A stretch of 6,157 bases of DNA. It comes from CBCXVS01 sp965178525. Its GTDB lineage: Bacteria > Tectomicrobia > Entotheonellia > Entotheonellales > Entotheonellaceae. The first letter of the stretch is position 1, and every line of letters starts with the position of its first letter. The stretch spans positions 1 through 6,157 of the forward strand of contig CBCXVS010000372.1 in NCBI GenBank assembly GCA_965178525.1, written 5' to 3'. Shown here piece after piece: positions 1 to 6,077 of this stretch. A program made the translations under genes and the position numbers. Under the pieces are notes generated by a model. The model was given only the letters and a program-made list of their open reading frames with translations. It searched no databases and was not told the origin of the DNA.

Positions 1-65
1 TTCTTTATATCAGAGTTGACGTGCAGGCGTGCCTCATTTCATGAGACGGGGTGGAGAACTTCTGC

Positions 66-281
66 ATGAAACTTTATGAGGATTGGGACGACATCGAAAC
101 CGCCATTCGGTCGCATCTCGATCCTGCCCTGACGTTGGAAGTGTGGGATGAATCCCATCTGTCGGAGCTGATTCAACACACGTTCGATTTCCATCTCGAT
201 ACCGTCTCAGAAGCTCATTTGCTAGACCTACGTGCCGCCATTGACCGCACCAAGGGCACGTATGCCTTTGGCGATGCCTAG
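66..281 (+). CDS. N-terminal part of an interrupted class III cyclase gene
   Basis: This short reading frame encodes 71 residues that are acidic and mostly helical (MKLYEDWDDIETAIRSHL at the start), with no signal peptide or membrane segment. I chose ATG 66 over GTG 51 because GGAG at 52-55 sits 10 nt before it. The frame ends at TAG 279-281, but the same frame stays open straight after it (RDDALQA...) into the cyclase domain starting near 303. The simplest reading is one gene of 299 codons (66-965) with an amber codon at position 72. The family alone does not tell me what this N-terminal segment does; a regulatory or dimerisation role is a guess. Alternatives are a genuine separate small protein, stop-codon readthrough, or a base-call error at 279-281. 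Confidence 0.55.
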   Translation: MKLYEDWDDIETAIRSHLDPALTLEVWDESHLSELIQHTFDFHLDTVSEAHLLDLRAAIDRTKGTYAFGDA

Positions 282-302
282 CGTGATGATGCGTTACAAG
301 CC

Positions 303-965
303 GTGCTGCTCTGGCACTTCGGCTTTTGGACATTGCGCCAATTGTGTGAGGCGGCAAACGTTGCCCCGCGTGACATTCTTACGCCCGGGCTCTATAAAAA
401 TGTCGTGGTCTTGATGGCGGACCTCTGCGCCTATTCGAGCTACGTGCGCGATACCCGCGACGATGAAGTCGTGCAGCACGTGTTGACCGCTTTTTATACC
501 AAAGCGCGCTACGAGATTCTGAACACAGGCGGCATGTTGTTTCAATGTGTGGGCGACGAAGTGGTCGGCCTGTTCGGGTTGCCGCACGCCACCTCTAACC
601 CGTTCGAAGACGCGCTCGAGTGTGCCCGCGCGCTCGTCGACATCGGGAATTCGGTTTCGAATAAATGGCAGCGCCAGATCGATCGCGTCCAACACGCGCG
701 CGGCGTCCATATTGGCCTGACTGTCGGCGACGTGCAGCTCGTGGCATTACGTCCCTATGGGCGGGTGCATTTAGGCGCGGCAAGCGATGCCATCAACATG
801 GCCGCGTGGCTCGTGAGAGAGGCGACATCGGGTGAGATCGTCGTGAGCAATAGCTACTATCAAGGCTTAGAAGAGCACTCCCAGAGAGAGTTTGAAGCCT
901 TGGGAGCGATTGAGGCGCGGAACGTGGGCAAAATCAATGCGTGGAAATTAGGCCTGAACCCGTGA
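303..965 (+). CDS. Class III adenylate/guanylate cyclase homologue, catalytic domain, probably degenerate
   Basis: Class III cyclases make cAMP or cGMP from ATP or GTP. Numbering from GTG 303 (220 residues), the fold is recognisable. VVVLMADLCAYSSYVRD (34-50) carries the first metal Asp, D40. GGMLFQCVGDEVVGLFG (76-92) carries the second, D85. GVHIGLTVGD is at 134-143, and SDAINMAAWL (161-170) keeps the transition-state Asn, N165. Two usual catalytic residues are changed: the substrate-specifying Lys before GD appears as Gln81, and the transition-state Arg appears as Trp169 (TGG, 807-809). GTG 303 has no Shine-Dalgarno sequence, and homology-like sequence continues upstream in frame through codon 282 to the TAG at 279. 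This is therefore better read as the C-terminal part of a 66-965 gene than as an independent start. It is probably cytosolic, since no membrane segment is present. It may be a pseudogene or an inactive regulatory cyclase. The cyclase call is secure; catalytic activity is doubtful. Confidence 0.8.
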   Translation: MLLWHFGFWTLRQLCEAANVAPRDILTPGLYKNVVVLMADLCAYSSYVRDTRDDEVVQHVLTAFYTKARYEILNTGGMLFQCVGDEVVGLFGLPHATSNPFEDALECARALVDIGNSVSNKWQRQIDRVQHARGVHIGLTVGDVQLVALRPYGRVHLGAASDAINMAAWLVREATSGEIVVSNSYYQGLEEHSQREFEALGAIEARNVGKINAWKLGLNP

Positions 966-969
966 GAAG

Positions 970-1311
970 CGCGTTGTCCCCATCGCCTTAGATGCTGATG
1001 CAGAAAGTGCCTGGAGCAAAGCTGCGGCAATCGAAGTCGACGTAGCGAATACGCCTTACAAGCCCAGTAACGGATACGAAGGCATGAAGTCAACAACGGT
1101 CACCATACGCTCCTTGTACGGCGACGAAAACATCTATTTTTTCGTGCAATACAAAGATCTGACACTGAGTCTAGAACTCGTGACCACTGGAGAGCACGCC
1201 GACGTTCAAAATGGGCGTGAGCACGTCCCTGGACCTGGGATCGCCACGGACCGATTCGGGAGATGCACCGGGCAGGAGGCGGTTCTCATATCATGCTGCT
1301 GTGTTTTCTAG
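970..1311 (+). pseudogene. Remnant of an ethylbenzene-dehydrogenase-like (EB_dh) haem-binding protein
   Basis: The frame is open from 958 to a TAG ending at 1311. It contains the N-terminal EB_dh pattern: VPIALDADAESAWSKA, then IEVDVANTPYKPSNGYEG, then VTIRSLYGDENIYFFVQY followed by KDLTLSLE (about 976-1176). The family pattern is a short Pro/Asp lead, a Trp, a beta strand, then V-x-x-R-x-L-Y-x-x-x-x-IYF and a W/Y-x-D pair. Such proteins are periplasmic b-haem subunits of DMSO-reductase-type enzymes or related redox proteins. The signal peptide and start are missing, because the homology begins about 5-10 nt after the cyclase stop. After LSLE the frame jumps to LVTTGEHADVQ, which faintly resembles the distal R-x-L-x-T-x-x-x-D-V-Q motif, so an internal deletion is possible. 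The rest (about 1210-1311) is unrecognised. ATG 1084 is internal to the homology and is not a real start. It is unlikely to be functional. Confidence 0.6.
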
Positions 1312-1687
1312 GTGACGCTACGTCCAAAGTGGCGCTTTCCGAGGTGTAGCAAAAGCGGTGGGAAGTGGTCATCGTGAGTTCTGGCGCCACGTCACACTTC
1401 TCTTTTCGAGCTATCAATATGACACAAATTTTTCGCTGGACTCGTCACAGCGAACCGGTTATGGTACGCGTGATGGTAGAGTAGAAGTTAGAACGGCATC
1501 GAGGATGTTAGAGGGGTGCGGCGGACCATGGTGCGACATGCTGCAAACGGGTGCAGCGGACGCGGAACCGAGCAGCGGCTCCGGACAGGCGCCCGGTCGG
1601 CTGGGAGAGCGTAAACTGGCGCTGTTTCATCAACCCGGACACCGCGAGCAGATGACCCGATGCGAATGACCGTCCATCGTTAATCCG
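1312..1687 (+). other. Gene-poor stretch, no recognisable gene
   Basis: I see no convincing gene on either strand. A plus-strand frame at 1358-1669 (103 codons) is open, but it has no Shine-Dalgarno sequence, no recognisable motif and an arbitrary composition. The other frames are short. Given the EB_dh remnant just upstream, this may be further decayed coding sequence, but I cannot match any part of it. No tRNA, repeat array or clear promoter was found. Confidence 0.5.
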
Positions 1688-1705
1688 TTGTTGATATCAT
1701 ACCGT

Positions 1706-1713
1706 AGAGGAGA
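1706..1713 (+). promoter_or_regulatory. Ribosome binding site of the PspC-domain gene
   Basis: AGAGGAGA is a strong Shine-Dalgarno match placed 8 nt before ATG 1722. It fixes the start at 1722, even though the frame opened by that ATG is closed by TAA at 1749-1751. The alternative TTG 1688 would place this ribosome binding site inside the coding sequence, which is implausible. Confidence 0.75.
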
Positions 1714-1721
1714 ATCATCTC

Positions 1722-1942
1722 ATGAATCATATCAAACGCTTATATCGTTAACAAAAAATCGTTTATTAGGGGGAATTTGTAGTGGCTTAGGTCAATATTT
1801 CAATGTCGACGCCAACCTCGTTCGTCTCATCTGGGTGACTATCGCCTTCATCTGGCCTGCTGCCATGTTGGCTTATTTGATGATGTGGATCATCCTTCCC
1901 AAGGAATTTGATCAGGACGTGGCTCACGCGTCGGCGGCTTAA
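1722..1942 (+). CDS. PspC-domain small membrane protein, frameshifted after codon 9
   Basis: PspC-domain proteins are small inner-membrane proteins related to the phage-shock stress regulator. The body is unmistakable: LTKNRLLGGICSGLGQYF, then NVDANLVRLIWV, then a hydrophobic helix ending AYLMMWIILPKE, with a short polar tail. ATG 1722, behind a strong ribosome binding site, encodes MNHIKRLYR, the typical family opening (K-R-L-Y-R), and then hits TAA at 1749. The rest of the domain lies in the next frame, which is open from 1688 to TAA 1940-1942. Restoring one T near 1748 would join them as ...KRLYR-LTKNRLLGG..., giving a normal protein of about 73 residues. No slippery heptamer precedes the stop, so programmed frameshifting is unlikely. 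It is either a real one-base deletion or a sequencing error. The gene is monocistronic and converges on the spondin gene. Family identity is near certain; functionality is not. Confidence 0.85.
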
Positions 1943-1979
1943 TTTCAAACCGCTAAGGTTTTTCAAACCTTGAAGGTTT
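1943..1979. repeat. Imperfect 18-base tandem repeat between convergent genes
   Basis: TTTCAAACCGCTAAGGTT (1943-1960) is followed directly by TTTCAAACCTTGAAGGTT (1961-1978), which differs at three central bases. Each unit is itself an imperfect inverted repeat (AAACC...GGTT). The array lies immediately after the PspC stop and overlaps the last codons of the spondin frame as read. Confidence 0.7.
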
Positions 1980-2597
1980 ATAAGTACCTCTTTTGTGCAT
2001 CTCGTACCCTCTCGGATTCAGGCCAATGCATAACCTAACGCCTCTGTCAGTACCCGCATCATAAGGCCACAACGATACCACGACTTCTTCAGCCCACCGG
2101 CCCTTCTGGACCAGACTCAGGCCGTGCACGCCGACGAACCAATCCGGGCTGGGTGCGATCATCGTCACCAGGGTGACGAAGGGATGTGACGGCTGTATGG
2201 TAAACGACGTGCGAGCCGATCCAGGCGAAGACGTCCCCGGTCCGGCAATGACCGCCCGCGTGGTTCCCATCTCGATCGCGTCTTCTATCTCTGCCCGCAA
2301 CTGGCCAGGACTCCCGAGTTCAGCCACATCCTTGATACCGCGTGACGCCGGGGCGTCCGGTTGCCAGAATACGACATCCGCATGGTGCGCGCCACCAATC
2401 AGTGAGGAGAAATGCGCATTAGGCGGGAAGTCCTGAGGATGGGAGTTCGCGCTCCAGAAGCTATCAAAGGTTACCGTGTAGGTGGCGGTGGTAGTAGGCG
2501 CTGCCGCCGCTGGATGGAGGCTTCCGAAGATAACCAGGGTGATACCGCTGCAAAGCCAAGAACCCAACGTCCGTGTGATAAGCCTGAGGAGAGACAT
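1953..2597 (-). CDS. Secreted Spondin_N domain protein
   Basis: The predicted product has 214 residues. ATG 2597 is chosen because AAGGA lies 7 nt upstream and a signal peptide follows at once (MSLLRLITRT..., hydrophobic core about 13-27, AAAAP cleavage region near 30-34). Upstream in-frame codons overlap the neighbouring gene and lack signal character. The mature part matches the Spondin_N beta-sandwich: YTVTFDSFWSANSHPQDFPP (40-59), HFSSLIGGAHH (62-72), then TSFTIQPSHPF (130-140), and the hallmark MIAPSPDWFVGVHGLSL (146-162) and WPYDAGTDRGV (177-187). Bacterial members are exported and mostly uncharacterised; binding or adhesion roles are inferred from animal F-spondin. Residues 188-214 do not look like the family, and a small indel near 2037 may have altered the C-terminus. 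The gene follows the DUF4340-like gene by 40 nt on the same strand and may be its last operon member. Family identity is confident; its role is unknown. Confidence 0.85.
   Translation of the reverse strand: MSLLRLITRTLGSWLCSGITLVIFGSLHPAAAAPTTTATYTVTFDSFWSANSHPQDFPPNAHFSSLIGGAHHADVVFWQPDAPASRGIKDVAELGSPGQLRAEIEDAIEMGTTRAVIAGPGTSSPGSARTSFTIQPSHPFVTLVTMIAPSPDWFVGVHGLSLVQKGRWAEEVVVSLWPYDAGTDRGVRLCIGLNPRGYEMHKRGTYKPSRFEKP
1955..1971. terminator. Hairpin, possible bidirectional terminator
   Basis: AAGGTTT-TTC-AAACCTT forms a perfect 7-bp stem with a 3-nt loop between two converging genes, where a shared terminator is expected. The stem is AT-rich and no long T-run follows on either strand, so intrinsic termination would be weak. 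AAGGTTT at 1973-1979 offers a competing partner for the AAACCTT arm. Confidence 0.4.
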
Positions 2598-2604
2598 ATA
2601 GGTG

Positions 2605-2609
2605 TCCTT
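2605..2609 (-). promoter_or_regulatory. Ribosome binding site of the spondin-domain gene
   Basis: AAGGA on the minus strand lies 7 nt before ATG 2597. It supports that start over longer in-frame options reaching up to 2696. Confidence 0.65.
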
Positions 2610-2637
2610 TTTTGCATGGCGTCTGGCGTTCCGTTGT

Positions 2638-3333
2638 TCAGTTGCCACTTGCTTCTTCTCGTACAGGAAGTGGCGTGGGTACCTGCTCCTCTCCAAATAC
2701 CAACGCTAGCAGCAGTGCAATATAATAGCGCGGAATCAGGGAGAGGTCCTTGTCGCCGGCCCGCATGGCATAGTAGGCATATTGCGTCGGCAAAAGATCT
2801 CCAACCGAGAGTACGGCCAACGGCTGCGACGCTTCAACCCCTTTTCCCTGACGGCCATAGAACGCCATCATCGTTTTGGGGTTCGCTAAGCCGTAGTGCT
2901 CTAGGCGCTGTGTCGGCCGCACACGGCGGTCGGCGAGCATGCGGGCCATCAGCGCCATGCGCTCCGCAATCAACGCGGATTGTGCCCGGTCGGCTGGATG
3001 CGGGTGCGCATGAGGCGGATCAGCGGGGGCCAGCTCTGACTTTTCACGGCCTTCGTCCGTTTCCCCGTGCCTGTGATCGCGGTGATGACCGTGACGCGCG
3101 TCGTGCTGGAACCAGTCACCCTCGGCGTTGCGTATCAGCGTGGCAAATCGCCCGGCGTACATCACCTCAACGCGGCTGAGTTCCGGCTCGCTGAACGGAA
3201 ACATCGGTATACGGCCCGAGTGCGGCTGCGGTTTCGGATCGAAGAGATCGGTCACTTCATGCACGATGATACCAGCGAGTAACACGCCAAACGCCAGCCA
3301 GACGACGACGAGCCGGCCCCGGCTGGCGCTCAT
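2638..3333 (-). CDS. DUF4340-like single-pass membrane protein with a His-rich segment (ABC module)
   Basis: The product has 231 residues. ATG 3333 overlaps the stop of the upstream GldG-like gene (ATGA, 3330-3333), which implies translational coupling. It has a short basic N-terminus, one membrane helix at about 8-25, then an extracytoplasmic part. The lead SEPELSRVEVMYAGR (48-62), followed by LIRNAEGDWF, resembles the DUF4340 beta-repeat opening, and RRVRPTQRLEHYGLANPKTM (136-155) matches the family's 'Y-G-L-x-x-P' motif. LAVLSVGDLLPTQYAYYAMR (172-191) fits the following strand and active-pocket region. Residues 77-112 are unusually His-rich (H77, H81, H83, H84, H87, H89, H108, H110, H112), which suggests metal binding. 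DUF4340 proteins often sit beside GldG-like proteins as accessory subunits, but at 231 residues this one is shorter than many members. It probably partners the GldG-like protein in the periplasm. The exact function is unknown. Confidence 0.75.
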   Translation of the reverse strand: MSASRGRLVVVWLAFGVLLAGIIVHEVTDLFDPKPQPHSGRIPMFPFSEPELSRVEVMYAGRFATLIRNAEGDWFQHDARHGHHRDHRHGETDEGREKSELAPADPPHAHPHPADRAQSALIAERMALMARMLADRRVRPTQRLEHYGLANPKTMMAFYGRQGKGVEASQPLAVLSVGDLLPTQYAYYAMRAGDKDLSLIPRYYIALLLALVFGEEQVPTPLPVREEASGN

Positions 3334-4970
3334 CGCTGCCGCCACCACACCGCGATGCCCAACAGAGCCAACACGGCGGGCATGAAGAGCACGGAGAGGA
3401 CAAACGTGCCCTTCACTTGCCGATTGGTCATGCTGAGCCGGGGCAGATCGTAGGTACGCGGTTCGATACCGATGAGATTTTCTTGCGCCATCAGATAGTT
3501 CACCGTATTGAGAAACAAGTTGCCATTGCCCAGAAAATGGAAAAAGGAATTGGTGGCGAAGTCGGAATCTCCCACCACCGCGATGCGCGAGCGCGCCGGT
3601 ACGGTGGCGTGCGGGGTTGGGTCGCGGTCTGCATGGGATGTGGCACGGCCATCCGTGGGTCCCAGTTGGGTGACATCCGCGCCGTTAGGCGCCACCGGCC
3701 GCCGATTCACGACGACCATCACGGTGTGTGGACCGGGCACGTCTTGGTCTTGATCGAACGTAGCGCGGTCGTGCGTGGTCTCCCCATAACTGCTTTTGGA
3801 GGTATTGACGATCGGCGTCACCGCCGTCCCGGGCACCCGCTGCGGCGTTGGCGACAGCGAGCGCACACCCGGGTAAAAGGTCAGCGGTAGGTCGCGCGTG
3901 ATCTGATGGCGGTTGTAGCGTGTCACTGCTGGCGCGGAGACATCGGCCCAATAGTGGCTGGCGTGGTCAATCACGATCGTGCGGTCCAACACGACACCAT
4001 AGTCGCGCAGGAGCGGTTCAAGCCCGGCCGTCACAAACGGATCGAGCATCAAAAAGCCGTTGCCGCCAACCGCGAGATACGTGCGAATGGCTTTGACCTC
4101 GGCCGGCAACAGGGCTGTCTTGGGTCCGGCCACAATCAGCAGGGCGCACGGCGAAAGGGCGTCGTGGCGCTGCACCAGGGACACCTTCTCCACGGTATAG
4201 TTCAGAGCTTCCAGGCCATGCCGGGCCTTGGCCAGCCCGTGGCGTTCGTGCAGCACGTATTGGGCGCCGAGGCCGTGGGCATGGCCGGCCGTGCCTTCAA
4301 GGTGATCGTGGGATTCCATACTCCACGGATCGGCTTCGCCATGACCGTCGAGAAAGCACACGCGCTGCTTCGCCCCTTGTGACACCCGCGGGATGCCGTT
4401 GGCGATATCGGTCTCGCTGCTGCCATGGACCTGCAGCCGGCGGTCCTCGCTTTCCATGATGGCCGTCCCGGCGAATTGCACGCCCAGCAGCCGCGCCTGT
4501 GCCGGATTGAGGGTCGGGTCATGGAATTCGACTGTCACGCGATCAGAATGCGCCGCCATGCGTTCGTAGCGTTCGACGGTCTCGCGCATCAACGGATCGT
4601 GGAAAAAGACGATGTGCACCGGCTTTTGCAGCCGCTGCAACATAGTCACCGTCTGCTCGGACAGCGAATGTAACCCGGCTTCGGTCAGATCGAACCGGAA
4701 CGAGTAGCGCACCGAGAAATAGCCCAGCGCCAGGAACACCCCGACGAGGCCCAAGGTGAACAGGGCGATTTCACCCCGGCGATGCCGCACCAAGGCGCCG
4801 AGCCGGGTTCGAAGGGCCCAAACGCCCCACGCCGCGAGCAGACTTCCGGTGATCGCGAGGAGGCGTGTCCACCACGTCGTCTGCAACAGGATAACCTGCA
4901 TCGCGAGCGCCGCCGCGAACAGGGCAAGGCTCGCCAGCAGAATCAGACCGGAGCGGAAATCGCTGCTCAC
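3330..4970 (-). CDS. GldG-like ABC-type auxiliary membrane protein (ABC_transp_aux family)
   Basis: The product has 546 residues. It starts at GTG 4970, one base after the permease stop (TAA 4974-4972), so it is very likely coupled. Membrane helices lie at about 8-30, 35-53 and 68-86, with another at the C-terminus (about 522-542). A large extracytoplasmic part lies between them. Family signatures are FDLTEAGLHSLSEQTVTMLQ (93-112), KPVHIVFFHDP (116-126), VCFLDGHGE (204-212), LEALNYTVEKVSL (253-265), GGNGFLMLDP (302-311) and, near the end, RIAVVGDSDFATN followed by GNLFLNTVNYLM. Between HGE and the next core strand lies a His-rich insertion (220-251). A polar Pro/Thr/Asp-rich loop precedes the RIAVVGDSD motif. 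In Bacteroidetes, GldG works with GldF and GldA in gliding. Elsewhere, homologues accompany an ABC-2 permease and ATPase as an export-like complex of unknown substrate. The gene is intact and the family call is confident; its role here is inferred from neighbours. Confidence 0.9.
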   Translation of the reverse strand: MSSDFRSGLILLASLALFAAALAMQVILLQTTWWTRLLAITGSLLAAWGVWALRTRLGALVRHRRGEIALFTLGLVGVFLALGYFSVRYSFRFDLTEAGLHSLSEQTVTMLQRLQKPVHIVFFHDPLMRETVERYERMAAHSDRVTVEFHDPTLNPAQARLLGVQFAGTAIMESEDRRLQVHGSSETDIANGIPRVSQGAKQRVCFLDGHGEADPWSMESHDHLEGTAGHAHGLGAQYVLHERHGLAKARHGLEALNYTVEKVSLVQRHDALSPCALLIVAGPKTALLPAEVKAIRTYLAVGGNGFLMLDPFVTAGLEPLLRDYGVVLDRTIVIDHASHYWADVSAPAVTRYNRHQITRDLPLTFYPGVRSLSPTPQRVPGTAVTPIVNTSKSSYGETTHDRATFDQDQDVPGPHTVMVVVNRRPVAPNGADVTQLGPTDGRATSHADRDPTPHATVPARSRIAVVGDSDFATNSFFHFLGNGNLFLNTVNYLMAQENLIGIEPRTYDLPRLSMTNRQVKGTFVLSVLFMPAVLALLGIAVWWRQR

Positions 4971-4971
4971 G

Positions 4972-5679
4972 TTAACGCCGCCACGCCAAGTAACTGGTAT
5001 TGAGGGTCAGCGCCATGGCGCTGATCATGAGGAAAAAGACCACGGCCTCGGTGCGCACGAGACCCAAAACAAATTCGCCAAAATGGTGGGAGAAGGAGAG
5101 ATATCCGAACAGGCGGCGTAAGACATAGGAGGATTGAAAACGCTGCAGATTGCCGACAAACCAAAAGCCGAGTAGGACGGACACGGTAAACAAAGCGGCA
5201 ACGATCTGATTTTCGGTCAAGGCCGAAAAGAACTGGCCAATCGCCAGGCAGGCCATTCCCAATAGCACGAAACCGATATAGCCTGAAAGAATAGTCGTCG
5301 TCTCGGGGTGGCCGAAGAGATACAACGGCACCAGATCGATCCACGTCCCCACGGTCATCAGCAACAACATCGTCACGGCGCCGAGATACTTGCCCACCAC
5401 AACCTGCCAGGGCTGCAGCGGCAACGTTTGTAGCAACTCGATGGTGCCGGCGCTGTATTCGGCGGCAAACAGCCGCATCGAGACGATGGGAAGCACCACC
5501 AACAGCAAAATGCCCATGCTTTGAAACGTGTCCGTCATGGTGGCGATGCCCGTGAAGAAAATGTTGTAGGTAAAAAAATAGCCCGTTCCCAATAAGAACA
5601 CGGCGACGACAAAGTAGGCGATCGGCGAGGGAAAGTATTGCCACAGCTCCTTTTGGTAGACGGCCAGCGCGTTGCTCAC
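4972..5679 (-). CDS. ABC-2 type transporter permease (GldF-like)
   Basis: The product has 235 residues and six predicted membrane helices (about 20-37, 54-72, 100-118, 132-152, 158-176, 212-229). GTG 5679 is the start: it overlaps the ATPase stop (GTGA, 5676-5679), and AAAGGA lies 6 nt upstream. In-frame codons up to 5832 overlap the ATPase gene and are not membrane-like. The cytosolic loop MRLFAAEYSAGTIELLQTLP (68-87) followed by LQPWQVVVGKYLGA is the classic ABC-2 coupling motif, and the N-terminal YQKELWQYFPSPIAYF (8-23) is typical of GldF-like permeases. It forms the membrane channel with the ATPase encoded just upstream and works with the GldG-like protein encoded just downstream. Substrate unknown. 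The gene appears complete and undamaged. Confidence 0.9.
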   Translation of the reverse strand: MSNALAVYQKELWQYFPSPIAYFVVAVFLLGTGYFFTYNIFFTGIATMTDTFQSMGILLLVVLPIVSMRLFAAEYSAGTIELLQTLPLQPWQVVVGKYLGAVTMLLLMTVGTWIDLVPLYLFGHPETTTILSGYIGFVLLGMACLAIGQFFSALTENQIVAALFTVSVLLGFWFVGNLQRFQSSYVLRRLFGYLSFSHHFGEFVLGLVRTEAVVFFLMISAMALTLNTSYLAWRR

Positions 5680-6077
5680 GCCAAGTCCTTTGCGACGGGC
5701 GTTTGGTCCACATAGTGTAGAAAGATGTTTTCCAGCGTCGGCGGCCGCCGCTGTAAGCGATGCAAGTCCCAACGCGGCGCCACGGCCCGTGCGATGGCGG
5801 CTTCGACCCCTTCCTTGGCGCCCACGTGGCACGCCACGGAAAGCACGCTGCCATGGTCCACCGAGGGCGCCACCTGCACGGCGTCAACGCCGTCCACCGC
5901 AAGCAACTCGGTCTGCAGCGCCTCGGGCGGAGCGGTCACCTGCAAGGTCACGATGTGGGTCTGCTGCACCGCCTGCTGCAGCCCGGCCGGTGTATCGATG
6001 GCGAGCAAGCGTCCGTGGTGGATGATGGCCACGCGGTGACAAATCAGCGTGACCTCATGCAACATATGGGTGCTGAG
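5676..6077 (-). CDS. ABC transporter ATP-binding protein, C-terminal fragment (5' end lost)
   Basis: Only the last 133 or so codons are present. The reading begins at the H-loop, LSTHMLHEVTLICHRVAIIH followed by HGRLLAIDTPAGL, the region after the switch histidine of ABC-2/GldA-type ATPases. It continues through a C-terminal alpha/beta domain (VTLQVTAPPEALQTELLAV and later TLENIFLHYVD, a common tail motif). Walker A, the signature motif and Walker B should lie further upstream (to the right of 6077), but the sequence there does not continue the protein, and a TAG appears in frame at 6098-6096. ATG 6065 is an internal Met of the H-loop region, not a real start. The gene is therefore truncated, by rearrangement, insertion or an assembly join near 6077. 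As it stands it cannot bind or hydrolyse ATP. The stop overlaps the permease start. Family call confident; truncation confident; cause unknown. Confidence 0.85.
   Translation of the reverse strand, partial: LSTHMLHEVTLICHRVAIIHHGRLLAIDTPAGLQQAVQQTHIVTLQVTAPPEALQTELLAVDGVDAVQVAPSVDHGSVLSVACHVGAKEGVEAAIARAVAPRWDLHRLQRRPPTLENIFLHYVDQTPVAKDLA
5686..5691 (-). promoter_or_regulatory. Ribosome binding site of the permease gene
   Basis: AAAGGA lies inside the last codons of the ATPase gene, 6 nt before GTG 5679. It decides the permease start and supports coupled translation. Confidence 0.65.

Noticed and set aside
6..44. TTGACG at 16-21 as a promoter -35 element
   Set aside because: No acceptable -10 hexamer lies at 16-18 nt spacing, so there is too little to call a promoter.
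1358..1669. 103-codon plus-strand frame
   Set aside because: It has no ribosome binding site, no recognisable motif and an odd composition, and it lies in a degraded stretch. Probably chance.
1688..1721. TTG 1688 as start of the PspC-domain gene
   Set aside because: It would translate through the strong Shine-Dalgarno sequence and add residues unlike the family, whereas ATG 1722 gives the typical K-R-L-Y-R opening.
1742..1762. Programmed frameshifting in the PspC-domain gene
   Set aside because: The A-run follows the stop codon instead of preceding it, and no slippery heptamer or downstream structure is evident.
2412..3179. Long plus-strand frame of 255 codons
   Set aside because: It lies antisense to the spondin and DUF4340-like genes, both with clear family motifs and start sites. 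It is a shadow frame.
4967..5902. Long minus-strand frame of 311 codons
   Set aside because: It overlaps the permease and ATPase genes in another frame and is Arg/His-rich without motifs. It is a shadow of the real genes.
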